DNA of 64,000 nucleotides from Rhodococcus opacus B4 (GCF_000010805.1 NC_012522.1:2852001-2916000); one strand, 5' to 3'; positions 37,512 to 46,253 are shown, counted from the first letter of the stretch. Notes: generated by a model not told the origin, from the letters alone. Made by a program: numbers and translations.

Positions 37512-38402
37512 GTGACGAGCGAGGGAAGCATCCGGATCGGCAGCCGGACCATCACGTATCTCGAAGCCGGCGACCCGAATGGACCGCTCGTGCTGCACAA
37601 CCACGGCGGACCGTCGAGCCGATTGGAAGCCGAGCTGTTCGATCCGTACGCGAAGGCCAACGGATTGCGGTTCGTCTGCGCGGATCGGCCGGGCATCGGC
37701 GGGTCCGACCTGCAACCGGGCCGCACCTTCGAGAGCTGGACCGACGACCTCCTGCTTCTGGCCGACTCGTTCGACGCCGACAAGTTCGCGGTGACCGGAT
37801 GGTCCGAGGGCGGACCGTGGGCACTGGCGGCGGCCGCGTATCTGGACCCGATGCGCCTCGTCAACGTCGTGTGCATTGCCGGCGGCAACTACGGAACATT
37901 CGGCCCGAACTGGGCCGCGAAGTATCTCAGCAGTGTGGACGCACTGGGCGGTCGCCTGGCACTTCACTTCCACCCCGGTTTCACGCTCATGTACGAGCTA
38001 CTCGGCATGAGTGCCACACATTTCGAGGATCGTTACGGGCAGGCGATCAAGAAGTCGGCGTGTGCGGCAGACCAGGAGGTACTGGCCGACGAAGACGTCC
38101 TCACAGCGTTCCTGGCGGCAGGGCGAGAGTGTTTTCACCACGGCGCAGACGGACTCGTCGTCGACGCCACGATGCTCTACGAGGCCTGGCCGTTCGATAT
38201 GACCAAAGTGACACGCCCGGTGCATTTCTGGCAGGGCAGCGCAGACACGCTGGTCCCCGAGGTCATCAACAAGACGGTGGCCGACAGGACTCCGGGCGCC
38301 GTCTGGCACCCGATCAGCGGTGGTGGTCATTTCATCGCCGTCAGCCACGCCGACGACATCCTCGCGCTGACAGCGAACGATCTTGCATCAGCATCCAACT
38401 GA
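37512..38402 (+). CDS. Alpha/beta hydrolase
   Basis: 296 aa from GTG 37512, with GAGGAG nine bases upstream. The nucleophile elbow is GWSEGG, the acid is probably the Asp in QGSADTLVP and the base is the His in SGGGHFIAVSH. The oxyanion region is HNHGGPSSRLEAELFDP and CADRPGIGGSD is also conserved. This is the prolyl-aminopeptidase/epoxide-hydrolase-like branch of the fold. No neighbour suggests a substrate. Confidence 0.88.
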   Translation: MTSEGSIRIGSRTITYLEAGDPNGPLVLHNHGGPSSRLEAELFDPYAKANGLRFVCADRPGIGGSDLQPGRTFESWTDDLLLLADSFDADKFAVTGWSEGGPWALAAAAYLDPMRLVNVVCIAGGNYGTFGPNWAAKYLSSVDALGGRLALHFHPGFTLMYELLGMSATHFEDRYGQAIKKSACAADQEVLADEDVLTAFLAAGRECFHHGADGLVVDATMLYEAWPFDMTKVTRPVHFWQGSADTLVPEVINKTVADRTPGAVWHPISGGGHFIAVSHADDILALTANDLASASN

Positions 38403-38530
38403 CTGAACCGGAAGCCCACGGTGACGGGACCTCCCACTCGCACGATCTGTAACGAATTCTTCTCTGCTGCCGAAATTCCAGGGGGCGAGGTACGTCTCGA
38501 GTCTCGGGGATGAAGAAAATGGGAGGGCTC

Positions 38531-39073
38531 ATGAGCAACCAGTTGGGGCGCCGCGCATGCGCTGCGGCACTCACTGCTGTCGGGTTGGGAACCGCTGTGG
38601 CGGTAGGAGGGGGTGCGGTCGCACATGCTCAGCCCGCACCACCGACGTCGACGACAATGACGTGCTCGAGTGCGAATCCCCTGGTCTGGGCGCCGCCGTT
38701 CACGTGGACCGTCAATGCCTCGTCCGGGGAGTCGCTCCGGCCGGGTGGGTCGGCGCTGGAGCCGGCGATCCTGCTCAGCGGCGGAAACGAACTGCCCACG
38801 CCGCCCGGCGGTCTGATTCCGAGCATCGGAGTCAACTGGTACGGCACGCGGGTGTCGGTCGACTGGCACAACACGACCACGGGCGCGACCGGCCACAGCG
38901 TCAGCGATGAGGCGGCGTGGCAGCAGAAGCCGGGAATCCCGATCAACCGGACCTGGACGGGAACCGGAACGGTGTCGTTCACCGTCACCGTCCAGACCGG
39001 CGCGGGATGGTGGTTCGTCAATTCGCAGAACGCCGTGTGCCAGGGAACGATCTCCGTCGTACCCGGGCGGTAA
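38531..39073 (+). CDS. Small secreted protein of unknown function (first of three)
   Basis: 180 aa from ATG 38531, preceded by GGGAGG. A clear signal peptide runs to about residue 33 (cleavage after AHA, before QPAPP). The mature part is rich in Thr, Ser, Trp and Gly (WAPPFTWTVNASSG, GVNWYGTRVSVDWHNTTTG, GAGWWFVNSQNAVCQG) and has two cysteines, one near each end, suited to a disulfide. It looks like a beta-rich extracellular domain. I do not recognise the family. Confidence 0.8.
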   Translation: MSNQLGRRACAAALTAVGLGTAVAVGGGAVAHAQPAPPTSTTMTCSSANPLVWAPPFTWTVNASSGESLRPGGSALEPAILLSGGNELPTPPGGLIPSIGVNWYGTRVSVDWHNTTTGATGHSVSDEAAWQQKPGIPINRTWTGTGTVSFTVTVQTGAGWWFVNSQNAVCQGTISVVPGR

Positions 39074-39082
39074 CTCGGAGTC

Positions 39083-39116
39083 GTCGGCGGCGTGGCGCAC
39101 AGTGCCCGCCGCCGAC
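39083..39116. terminator. Hairpin between convergent genes
   Basis: Nine-base arms GTCGGCGGC (39083-39091) and GCCGCCGAC (39108-39116) around a 16-base loop, between the secreted protein gene ending at 39073 and the SRPBCC gene ending at 39129. Probable bidirectional terminator. Confidence 0.65.
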
Positions 39117-39128
39117 AGTCGTCGAGTG

Positions 39129-39602
39129 TCAGGCGGGAGGCCCGTCGGTCGCTTCGGCGAGTTCGGCAAGCCGGTCCGCCGAAGCCAGCAGCCAGTCGGA
39201 CGTGGTGACGCGGGCACGCTGGAGGCGTTTCGGGTCGGTCAGGCGCGACCAATCATAGGTATGCGTGACCCGGACGTGGTTCTCGTCGAGTGGGTCCAGC
39301 TCCCAGCGCCACAGATGCCCCGGCGGTGGATGGCCCTGCTCCGACGGCGTCCAGGCGATCAGACTCCCCTCTTCGAATTCCACCACGTGGTTGTCGCGGA
39401 TGCCTGCGTTGGTCAGCGTCATGGTGAACACGTCACCCACGGCGCGCACGCGCTGCCCCGGGGCGGCCTCGGCCAGGTTGCCGTTGCCGTCCCAGCGCGG
39501 CTGTTGCGCCGGGTCTGCGATCAATTCGAAGATCACCCGTGCAGGGGCAGCGATGACGCGGCTGGCGGTGACGACGGTGGGAATCCCGTTCTCCTCGGTC
39601 AT
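39129..39602 (-). CDS. SRPBCC-family (polyketide cyclase/START-like) protein
   Basis: 157 aa. Pattern of the family: VTASRVIAAPARVIFELIADPAQQPRWDGN at the N-terminus, then VGDVFTMTLTNAGIRDNHVVEFEEGSLIAW, then HLWRWELDPLDENHVRVTHTYDWSRL and a long C-terminal helix. Such proteins bind hydrophobic ligands in a deep pocket; few have known ligands. Monocistronic between two secreted-protein genes on the opposite strand. Confidence 0.87.
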   Translation of the reverse strand: MTEENGIPTVVTASRVIAAPARVIFELIADPAQQPRWDGNGNLAEAAPGQRVRAVGDVFTMTLTNAGIRDNHVVEFEEGSLIAWTPSEQGHPPPGHLWRWELDPLDENHVRVTHTYDWSRLTDPKRLQRARVTTSDWLLASADRLAELAEATDGPPA

Positions 39603-39680
39603 GACTCGATCAAACCACGAGATGCAGGCCGTTTTCCGAGGTACCGTCGGGACCACTGACCGTCGGCGATCTGGAGCACC

Positions 39681-40142
39681 ATGTCTCTTCTCACGCTCGG
39701 CAAGTCGATCGCGTTGACCGGACTGGCGCTGGCTGGATTGCTCGGTGCCGCCGCCCCGGCCGCGGCGGATCAAACCAGGGACAGGTGGGTGAACATTCCG
39801 GACACCGTGACGGTCGCGCACGGCGTTGCCTGTGGCGGCCGAATCGGAGGGGTCACCGTGTCCACCGACGCGCTGCCCGGCCTGGTCTACGTTCGGCTGA
39901 ACGCGACGTTCGTCGGTGTGTCGACGACGCCGGGAGTGCTGTGCTCGGTATTCGCGACACTGCACTGGCGCAACCTGGGTACCGGCGCTGAGGGATCGTG
40001 GTCCGCCGACGTCAGTGGCGGCGTGCTCGACTTCCCGGCGGAGCCGTGGACACACCTCGAGACGGGATCCGGTCGCGTCGAGGTCACACTGACCACCGAC
40101 CGCCCGCACCTCGCCAGCGCCACGGAGATCAACGTCTACTGA
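39681..40142 (+). CDS. Small secreted protein of unknown function (second of three)
   Basis: 153 aa. The signal peptide ends at about residue 29 (APAAA before DQTRD). The mature domain of about 120 residues has two cysteines (HGVACGGR and GVLCSVF) and alternating beta-like stretches (GLVYVRLNATFVGVST, ATLHWRNLGTGAEGSWSADV). It ends 41 bp before the third secreted gene, so the two are probably co-transcribed. Function not recognised. Confidence 0.8.
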   Translation: MSLLTLGKSIALTGLALAGLLGAAAPAAADQTRDRWVNIPDTVTVAHGVACGGRIGGVTVSTDALPGLVYVRLNATFVGVSTTPGVLCSVFATLHWRNLGTGAEGSWSADVSGGVLDFPAEPWTHLETGSGRVEVTLTTDRPHLASATEINVY

Positions 40143-40183
40143 GTTGCCGAGTATCGACCGGACCACCGAGGAAAGGGCACAAC

Positions 40184-40555
40184 ATGCGCAACCTTCGACG
40201 TACCGCAGTGGCGGGGGCCATGATCGCGGGACTGCTGACCGCCGGAACCGCGACGGCGTCGGCCGCCCCGTTCGGCTCTCTGGGAGACGGACCCGATCTC
40301 GTGATCACGCAGGCAAATATCTCAGGCGTCAGTGCGTGCGCCGTGCGCGTCACCAACGAGGGCGACGGCACCGCCCCCGGCGTGACAGTCCATACTCCGC
40401 TCGTCTATCCGAGCACGCACCTCGGCACGCTCGCCCCCGGCGACTCGAAGATCGCCCAGTACTTCGACTGCGGATTCTCCGAGCGCATCTTCTACTTCGC
40501 CACGACGGCCGGCGAGACGAACTGGGCCGACAACTTCCTGTACCTCGAACTCTGA
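40184..40555 (+). CDS. Small secreted protein with CARDB-like fold (third of three)
   Basis: 123 aa from ATG 40184. The signal peptide ends at about residue 27 (ASA before APFG). The mature part (GPDLVITQANISGVSACAVRVTNEGDGTAPGVTVHTPL ... TNWADNFLYLEL) follows the pattern of CARDB/APHP adhesion-like domains, in which a short repeat of 'tnNGdg.a' type packs into a beta sandwich. Two cysteines. Likely extracellular, with unknown binding partner. Follows the second secreted gene at 41 bp. Confidence 0.78.
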   Translation: MRNLRRTAVAGAMIAGLLTAGTATASAAPFGSLGDGPDLVITQANISGVSACAVRVTNEGDGTAPGVTVHTPLVYPSTHLGTLAPGDSKIAQYFDCGFSERIFYFATTAGETNWADNFLYLEL

Positions 40556-40607
40556 CCGCCCGCGGTCGGGAGAACCCCTGCGTCGACCTGGAAAATCGCG
40601 GATTCGG

Positions 40608-40659
40608 TGAAGTTTTTCAGAATATTTAAGAAGAGCCATTGACTCGCTGAAGATCTTCA
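40608..40659. promoter_or_regulatory. Two TGAA-N4-TTCA palindromes, probable operators of the XRE-cupin gene
   Basis: TGAAGTTTTTCA (40608-40619) and TGAAGATCTTCA (40648-40659) share 10 of 12 bases and start exactly 40 bp apart, about four DNA turns, which suits two dimers on one face. The second, a perfect palindrome, lies between the -35 and -10 of the promoter at 40639. The most likely ligand is the regulator encoded at 40704. Confidence 0.68.
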
Positions 40660-40666
40660 CTATAGT
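40639..40666 (+). promoter_or_regulatory. SigA-type promoter of the XRE-cupin gene
   Basis: -35 TTGACT (40639-40644) and -10 TATAGT (40661-40666) with a 16-base spacer, 37 bp upstream of the start at 40704. An operator-like palindrome fills the spacer. Confidence 0.7.
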
Positions 40667-40703
40667 TCTGTGAGTCAGGTCACCCAGCGGGAGGAAAAAG
40701 CCA

Positions 40704-41312
40704 ATGACGGCCGAGAGTGCCACACCCACTCCCCCCGCCACGAGTGCCCTGTTGACGACCGTCGGCAACAAGATTCGCACCATGCGCAAGGAGAAGGGCC
40801 TGACCCTCGCGCAGCTTTCGGACATCACCGGACTCAGCCCGGCGATCGTCAGCCAGATCGAGCGCGGTCTGGCCAATCCGTCCTTCACCACACTCGCCCA
40901 GCTGGCCCATGGGCTGGACATCCCGGTCGGCAGGTTCTTCATCGGCCAACCGGACACCACGTCGCCCGTCGTGCGAAAACACGAGCGGCGCAATCTCGTC
41001 GGCGTCACCAAGAAGTCGATGGGGGAAGCCGTCTACGAACTGCTCACCCCCGAACAGGGCGGCGGTGCCCTGGAAGCGCAATGGATCGAGACCCCGCCCG
41101 GGCACGACACCAGCGCCACCCCGTTCCGGCACAGCGGCGAAGAGTTCGGCATCATCATCTCCGGCCGCAAGGACATCTATCTGGACGGGGAATGCCATTC
41201 CCTGGAAGCAGGTGACTCGATCACCTTCTCCTCGGACATTCCGCACTGGTACAAGAACAGCTACGAAGAGGTATGCGTAGCGATCTGGGTCAACGCACCA
41301 CACGCGTGGTGA
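40704..41312 (+). CDS. XRE-family regulator with C-terminal cupin domain
   Basis: 202 aa. The helix-turn-helix covers residues about 20-75 (VGNKIRTMRKEKGLTLAQLSDITGLSPAIVSQIERGLANPSFTTLAQLAHGL). The cupin domain covers about 110-200 (HSGEEFGIIISGRKDIYLDGECHSLEAGDSITFSSDIPHWYKN), with the histidine and glutamate positions of a metal or small-acid pocket. This group often controls catabolic genes downstream. Two TGAA-N4-TTCA sites lie in its promoter, and the seven-gene catabolic cluster begins 219 bp after its stop. The last 26 codons are partly duplicated just downstream. Confidence 0.92.
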   Translation: MTAESATPTPPATSALLTTVGNKIRTMRKEKGLTLAQLSDITGLSPAIVSQIERGLANPSFTTLAQLAHGLDIPVGRFFIGQPDTTSPVVRKHERRNLVGVTKKSMGEAVYELLTPEQGGGALEAQWIETPPGHDTSATPFRHSGEEFGIIISGRKDIYLDGECHSLEAGDSITFSSDIPHWYKNSYEEVCVAIWVNAPHAW

Positions 41313-41404
41313 CCGCGGCGCACACCCGCACCGGTACCAGACAGCTACGAAGAGGTATGCGTAGCGAATTGGGTTGACACACCACACCGTGGTGACCCCG
41401 GCGA
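41243..41404 (+). repeat. Imperfect tandem duplication of the 3' end of the XRE-cupin gene
   Basis: Copy 1 (about 41243-41320) includes the last codons and stop of the regulator. Copy 2 (about 41328-41404) repeats it, with the shared core ACAGCTACGAAGAGGTATGC identical. Each copy contains a CACCAC/GTGGTG hairpin (41296-41311 and 41380-41394), the first overlapping the stop codon. Copy 2 would read SYEEVCVANW but is out of any gene. The paired hairpins may act as a terminator or attenuator before the catabolic cluster. Confidence 0.75.
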
Positions 41405-41531
41405 CCACCGCCTGCCGTCAACCCAACCTCCTTACCGTCAGGCCGCCTCCCCGGCCGGACACAACGCGTCTCGTTCTCATGATGCGTCATACCCTCTTGC
41501 ACCCCCGGGTGCCAGCGTAAGGACAAGTCCA

Positions 41532-42827
41532 TTGCTAGACACCACTGTGACAGCACCGAATACGCGTCGACAACTTACCCCCGAGGTCCGCAAAGGCCTC
41601 CTCGGCCTCGGCCTCGGCAACGCCCTCGAATGGTACGACTGGATGGTCTTCGGCCTCCTGTCGGCGTTCATCGGCCCGAATTTCTTCCCCTCCACCGACC
41701 CCCTCAGCGCGACGCTGAACACCCTGGCCGTCTTCGCCGTCGGCTTCGCCTTCCGGCCGCTCGGCGGCGTCATGCTCGGAACGCTCGCGGACCGGATCGG
41801 CCGCCGCCGGGTCATGTTGATCTCCATCAGCACGATGGCCGTGACCACCCTGATCATCGCGATCACCCCTGGCTACGCTCATATCGGGGCGTGGGCAGGT
41901 GTCATCCTCGTCGCCTGCCGCATCGTGCAGGGCGTCTCCACCGGTATCGAGGCGCCGCTCTCCACCGCCCACGCGGTCGAACTCGTCCCCGCCGGACGAG
42001 AAGGCCTCGTCGCCGGCGTCATGTCGTTCTACGTCAACCTCGGTGTGCTCCTGGCATCCCTCGTCAGCTTCCTGTGCAGTCTGGTCATCGGCGGGGCCGC
42101 CATGGGTGAGTGGGGCTGGCGGATCCCCTTCGTCATCGGCGCCGTCTTCGGCATCGTCGTCGTGTACCTGCGACGTGCACTGCCCGAGACCATGCGTCCG
42201 GAAGAACTGTCGGACAACACGACCCGCACAGTCTGGACCGGGGTCCGCAAGCATTGGCTCAGCGTCCTCGCCATCATCTTCGTGGTCGGCGCCGCCCAGG
42301 CCTACAACTACGCGTGGAACGTCGGACTGCCCGCCGCCGCGCGCAGCAACTTCAAGGAAGATCCCACCGCCGTGTTCGCCCTGACGACGGCACTCGGTGT
42401 CGTCCTCGTCATCGGGAGCTGGGTGATCGGCAAGCTGACGGACGGCAAGTCCATGTCACGCTGGTTCCTCTGGACCCGCGCCCTCGCCGTCCCGGCAGTC
42501 TTCCTGATGCTGATGTACGTGCAACCCGGGATCGGCGGCTTCGCGGTCGTGCTGCTGGGCGGCTCGATCGTCCTGGTGCTGAACATGACGCTGTACAACG
42601 TGGTCAGCACGTCGCTCATGCCCAAGAACTGCCGTGGCGCCGGAGTGTCACTGGGGTACGGGGTCGGCGTGGCGCTCTTCGGCGGCACCGCCTCCTACCT
42701 GCTCGTCTGGTTCCAATCCGTGAACGCCAACTGGATCTTCCCGGTCTACGTGGCCGTTCTCTCCGTCCTCAGCATCGTCTTCTACCTACTTGCCCGCCGC
42801 GTCAACGGCATCTTCGTCGGAAAATAA
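41532..42827 (+). CDS. MFS transporter, MHS family, first gene of the catabolic cluster
   Basis: 431 aa, 12 membrane segments. MHS hallmarks are GNALEWYDWMVFGLLSAFIG, FAFRPLGGVMLGTLADRIGRRRVMLI and CRIVQGVSTGIEAPLSTAHAVEL. The start is a TTG at 41532 with AAGGA upstream; no better ATG is near. The gene is followed after 8 bp by the FAD oxidoreductase, so it heads a tightly packed operon and should import the organic acid that the downstream enzymes consume. Confidence 0.9.
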   Translation: MLDTTVTAPNTRRQLTPEVRKGLLGLGLGNALEWYDWMVFGLLSAFIGPNFFPSTDPLSATLNTLAVFAVGFAFRPLGGVMLGTLADRIGRRRVMLISISTMAVTTLIIAITPGYAHIGAWAGVILVACRIVQGVSTGIEAPLSTAHAVELVPAGREGLVAGVMSFYVNLGVLLASLVSFLCSLVIGGAAMGEWGWRIPFVIGAVFGIVVVYLRRALPETMRPEELSDNTTRTVWTGVRKHWLSVLAIIFVVGAAQAYNYAWNVGLPAAARSNFKEDPTAVFALTTALGVVLVIGSWVIGKLTDGKSMSRWFLWTRALAVPAVFLMLMYVQPGIGGFAVVLLGGSIVLVLNMTLYNVVSTSLMPKNCRGAGVSLGYGVGVALFGGTASYLLVWFQSVNANWIFPVYVAVLSVLSIVFYLLARRVNGIFVGK

Positions 42828-42835
42828 GGACTCCC

Positions 42836-44200
42836 ATGACCACTCTCGATCTGCGCGTCACCAGCCGTGACCTCGCGGCGCCCGTCGTCAACCGCTCCCA
42901 GGTCCTCGTGGTCGGCGGTGGACCCGCCGGTGTGGCCGCCGCGGTCACCGCGGCCCGTTCCGGGGCCGATGTCACCCTGCTGGAACGCTACTCGTCGCTC
43001 GGAGGCCTGGCGTCCGGCGGCATGGTGCTGGTCCTCGACGACATGATCAACGGCCAGGACATCACCGTCACCGGAATCGTCTCCGAATACGTGGAGCGGC
43101 TCCAGGCCCTGGGCCTCGCCGTCGTCCCGCCCCGGGAAGACCGCACGGCCTCCACGGAACTGTGGAACAAATGGGGACGCTACGGGACCTTCGACTTCCA
43201 CTCCCACACCAACCCGAAACCCATCTGCTACGCCGCCGCATTCGATCCCGACGGCTGGAAGCGCGTCTCCAACGACCTCGTCCGCGAGGCCGGCGTCACC
43301 CTCCGGCTGCACACCTGGTTCTCGCGGCCCATCGTCGACGACGGCGTCGTCAAAGGCGTGGTGTGCGAAACCAAGTCCGGTCCGCAGGCGTTCCTGGCGG
43401 ACGTGGTCATCGACACGACCGGAGACATCGACGTCGCTTCCCGTGCCGGTGCCGCCCATGTCAAGGACAGCTACATCACCACCCTCGTCTTCCGGTTGGG
43501 CGGCGTCGACACGGCCGCGGCCGAGCGCTTCGAACAGGAGAACCCCAAGGAGGCACGGGCCGTCAACCGCAAGATCAAGCGCCTGCTCGGCGGCGCCTGG
43601 GAGCTGTGGTGGCTCAAGACCCCGCTCGACGGCGTCGTCTGGTGCAACGCCCCGCACATGAGCGGTTTCGACGGCACGGACCCGGGCGACCTCACGGCCG
43701 CCGAGTTCGCCGCCCGCGACCGGATCACCGAGGCGGTGGAGTACGTCAAGGAGCACCTCCCCGGATTCGCCGACTGCTACATCGTGGACGTCGCATCCCA
43801 GCTCGGGGTCCGGCAGACGCGCCTCCTCGAGGGCGAGTACGTCATGACCAAGGAAGACGTGACCACGCGACGGCACTTCGCCGACTCCGTCGCCCGCGGA
43901 CGCGACTACTACTACCCGTACCGCTCACTGCTCCCCAAGGACGTCGACCAGCTCCTCGTTGCCGGCCGCCACTACTCGGCGACACCGGACGCCCAGAAGA
44001 TGTCCCGCGAGATCCCGCCCTGCATGGCCATGGGCCAGGCGGTCGGCGTCGCGGCGGCCATCGCGGTCCGGGACGACGTGACCGTCCGCAGCGTGGCCGC
44101 CGTCGACATCCAGGCAGGCATGCGCAGCCACGGCGCAGATCCCGGCGACATTCCCTCCGCCAACGCCACCCTCGACCAGGAAGCGACGGTCCCGGCATGA
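42836..44200 (+). CDS. FAD-dependent oxidoreductase
   Basis: 454 aa. The FAD-binding fold is at residue about 22 (QVLVVGGGPAGVAAAVTAARSGADVTLLERYSSLGGLASGGMV). DVVIDTTGDIDVASRAGAA follows mid-chain, and LPKDVDQLLVAGRHYSATPDAQKMSREIPPCMAMGQAVGVAAAIA, the second FAD contact, is near the end. This matches the 'FAD-dependent oxidoreductase' group related to fumarate-reductase flavoproteins. There is no covalent-flavin histidine motif I can identify. The substrate is unknown; in this operon it may oxidise or reduce the imported acid before CoA activation. Its stop overlaps the CoA-transferase start. Confidence 0.85.
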   Translation: MTTLDLRVTSRDLAAPVVNRSQVLVVGGGPAGVAAAVTAARSGADVTLLERYSSLGGLASGGMVLVLDDMINGQDITVTGIVSEYVERLQALGLAVVPPREDRTASTELWNKWGRYGTFDFHSHTNPKPICYAAAFDPDGWKRVSNDLVREAGVTLRLHTWFSRPIVDDGVVKGVVCETKSGPQAFLADVVIDTTGDIDVASRAGAAHVKDSYITTLVFRLGGVDTAAAERFEQENPKEARAVNRKIKRLLGGAWELWWLKTPLDGVVWCNAPHMSGFDGTDPGDLTAAEFAARDRITEAVEYVKEHLPGFADCYIVDVASQLGVRQTRLLEGEYVMTKEDVTTRRHFADSVARGRDYYYPYRSLLPKDVDQLLVAGRHYSATPDAQKMSREIPPCMAMGQAVGVAAAIAVRDDVTVRSVAAVDIQAGMRSHGADPGDIPSANATLDQEATVPA

Positions 44201-45462
44201 GCATTACCACCGAAGAACTGAACGTCACCAGCGCAGACCATTCGACGCGGACGTTCGCCGACGACCCGGCCCCGGCCGGCCCGAAACTTCCGCTGACCGG
44301 CGTCAAGATCGTCGACTTCACCCAGGTCTACATGGGCCCGAGCGCCACACAGATGCTGGGCGACTACGGCGCGGACATCATCAAGGTCGAACGCCCCGGT
44401 GCCGGTGACATCGCCCGGAACTCGTTCCCGGATCCGGACGGGCAGGACAATCCGATCTTCCTGGCCATCAACCGCAACAAGCGCAGCATCAGCGTGGACA
44501 CGCGCACCGAGGACGGCCGGGCCGTGCTGCGCACGCTCATGAGCGACGCGGACGTGGTGGTCAGTAACTTCCGGGCCGGCGTCATGGAACGCATGGGCTT
44601 CGGATACGACGAGCTGAAGAAGGACAACCCCGGGATCATCTGGGCGTCCGGCACCGGTTTCGGCACCGAAGGTCCGTACTCCCACAAGGGCGGCCAGGAC
44701 GCCATCGCGCAGGCCTACTCCGGCGTGATGTGGCGGCGGGAGTCGGACGATGCGCCCCCCGTCGTCTACCCGACCACACTGTGCGACTACACCACCGGCA
44801 TGCACCTGATGCAGGGGATCCTGCTGGCGCTCCGGGCCCGGGAACAGTACGGCACCGGCCAGAAGGTGGAGGTGACCATGTACGACTCCATGCTGCACAT
44901 GCAGATGCAGGAGGCGTGCATGCAGCTCAACCGGGGCTACGAGGTCAATTGGGGCGCAATGCCTTTCACCGGAGTCTTCCCGACGACGGACGGTGCCGTC
45001 TGCATGGTCGGCGGATTCACGGCCGACCCGCTCCTGCACATCTCGCGCGCTCTGGGCCTGGACGAGGACCTCACGCTCCGGCCGGAGTTCTCCACGAAGG
45101 AACTCCAGTTCGACAACAAGCCCGCACTGCAGGCGATCTTCCGGGAACGGTTCGCGACCAACACCACGGAATACTGGACGGCAAGACTCGAGGAGGAGGG
45201 TCTGCTGAACGCCCCGGTGAACACGCTCGAGCAGACGCTGGCCGACGAGCAGACCCGCATCAACGGCATGATCGTGGAAGCCGAACATCCCTCTGTCGGC
45301 ACGGTGAAGATGCTGAACGCCCCCATCCGGCTCTCGGCGACCCCGCCGTCGATCCGGCACAGCGCACCTCGCCTCGGCGAACACAATACCGAGGTGTTGC
45401 GGGAACACGGCTTCGACGACGACGTGATCGCGCGTCTCGTGGCGCTGGGAGTCCTCGCATGA
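44197..45462 (+). CDS. Type III CoA-transferase (CaiB/BaiF family), third copy
   Basis: 421 aa. Blocks: VKIVDFTQVYMGPSATQMLGDYGADIIKVERP, INRNKRSISVDTR and SGTGFGTEGPYSHKGGQDAIAQA. The catalytic Asp is D197 in TTLCDYTTGMHLMQGI, followed by YGTGQKVEVTMYDSML. The N-terminal 30 residues before the domain look disordered. Overlaps its neighbours by four bases on both sides. Presumably loads CoA on the imported or oxidised acid so that the crotonase encoded next can act. Confidence 0.9.
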   Translation: MSITTEELNVTSADHSTRTFADDPAPAGPKLPLTGVKIVDFTQVYMGPSATQMLGDYGADIIKVERPGAGDIARNSFPDPDGQDNPIFLAINRNKRSISVDTRTEDGRAVLRTLMSDADVVVSNFRAGVMERMGFGYDELKKDNPGIIWASGTGFGTEGPYSHKGGQDAIAQAYSGVMWRRESDDAPPVVYPTTLCDYTTGMHLMQGILLALRAREQYGTGQKVEVTMYDSMLHMQMQEACMQLNRGYEVNWGAMPFTGVFPTTDGAVCMVGGFTADPLLHISRALGLDEDLTLRPEFSTKELQFDNKPALQAIFRERFATNTTEYWTARLEEEGLLNAPVNTLEQTLADEQTRINGMIVEAEHPSVGTVKMLNAPIRLSATPPSIRHSAPRLGEHNTEVLREHGFDDDVIARLVALGVLA

Positions 45463-46253
45463 CCACGAACGGTGACGGCGTCATCCTCACCATCGACGAC
45501 GGTGTGGCCACCGTGACGATCAACCGTCCGCACGTGCTGAACGCCGTCGACGGTCCCACCACGGCGCGCCTGAACGACATCTGGGAACAGTTGGAGCGGG
45601 ACAACCGCATTCGTGCGGTCGTCGTCACCGGCGCCGGGCCGAAGGCCTTCTGCACCGGGGCCGACATGACGGCCTCCGCGGTGAACAGGACCGGGCTGGA
45701 GTACTGGGCCGAACTGGACGCCAACGGCTTCGGCGGACTGAGTCTGCGCACCACCCTGGACGTGCCGGTGATCGCCAAGGTGAACGGCTACGCACTGGGC
45801 GGTGGCATGGAAATCGTTCTGGGCGCGGACATCGTGGTAGCCGCCGACAGCGCCCGGTTCGGTCTGACGGAGCCGCGTGTCGGTCGACTGGCGCTCGACG
45901 GCGGCATCCATCAACTGGTGCGCCGGGTTCCCCACACCCAGGCGATGGGGATGCTCCTGACCGGACGCAAGGCCGACGCCGCCGAGATGCAGGCCATGGG
46001 TCTCGTCAACGAGGTGGTCCCGGCCGGGGAGCTGGACGCCGCCGTGGATCGCTGGCTCGACCAGATCCGGGCGTGCGCGCCCACCTCGCTGCGGGCGGTC
46101 AAGCAGATGGTCACGCGTACCGCCCATCTCACCGCCGCCGAGGCTCGGGGACTGCGACTTCCGGCACTCATGGCCGCCTTGGACAGCAAGGACTCCGCCG
46201 AAGGCGTGCTGGCGTTCCAGGAAAAGCGCGCGCCCGTGTGGTCCGGCGCGTAG
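45459..46253 (+). CDS. Enoyl-CoA hydratase/isomerase (crotonase family)
   Basis: 264 aa. Oxyanion hole region is KAFCTGADM and NGYALGGGMEI. Both catalytic glutamates of true hydratases are present, one in GGGMEIVLGAD and one in RFGLTEPRVGRL. The chain ends FQEKRAPVWSGA, as in many carnitine- and acyl-CoA hydratases. Overlaps the CoA-transferase stop (ATGA). Likely hydrates, or eliminates water from, the CoA ester formed by the preceding enzyme. Confidence 0.9.
   Translation: MTTNGDGVILTIDDGVATVTINRPHVLNAVDGPTTARLNDIWEQLERDNRIRAVVVTGAGPKAFCTGADMTASAVNRTGLEYWAELDANGFGGLSLRTTLDVPVIAKVNGYALGGGMEIVLGADIVVAADSARFGLTEPRVGRLALDGGIHQLVRRVPHTQAMGMLLTGRKADAAEMQAMGLVNEVVPAGELDAAVDRWLDQIRACAPTSLRAVKQMVTRTAHLTAAEARGLRLPALMAALDSKDSAEGVLAFQEKRAPVWSGA

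Noticed and set aside
41374-41379. TTGACA, a perfect -35 box, in the duplicated segment
   Set aside because: No acceptable -10 box at 16-18 bases downstream; the region there is GC-rich, and the hexamer arises from changes in the repeat copy.
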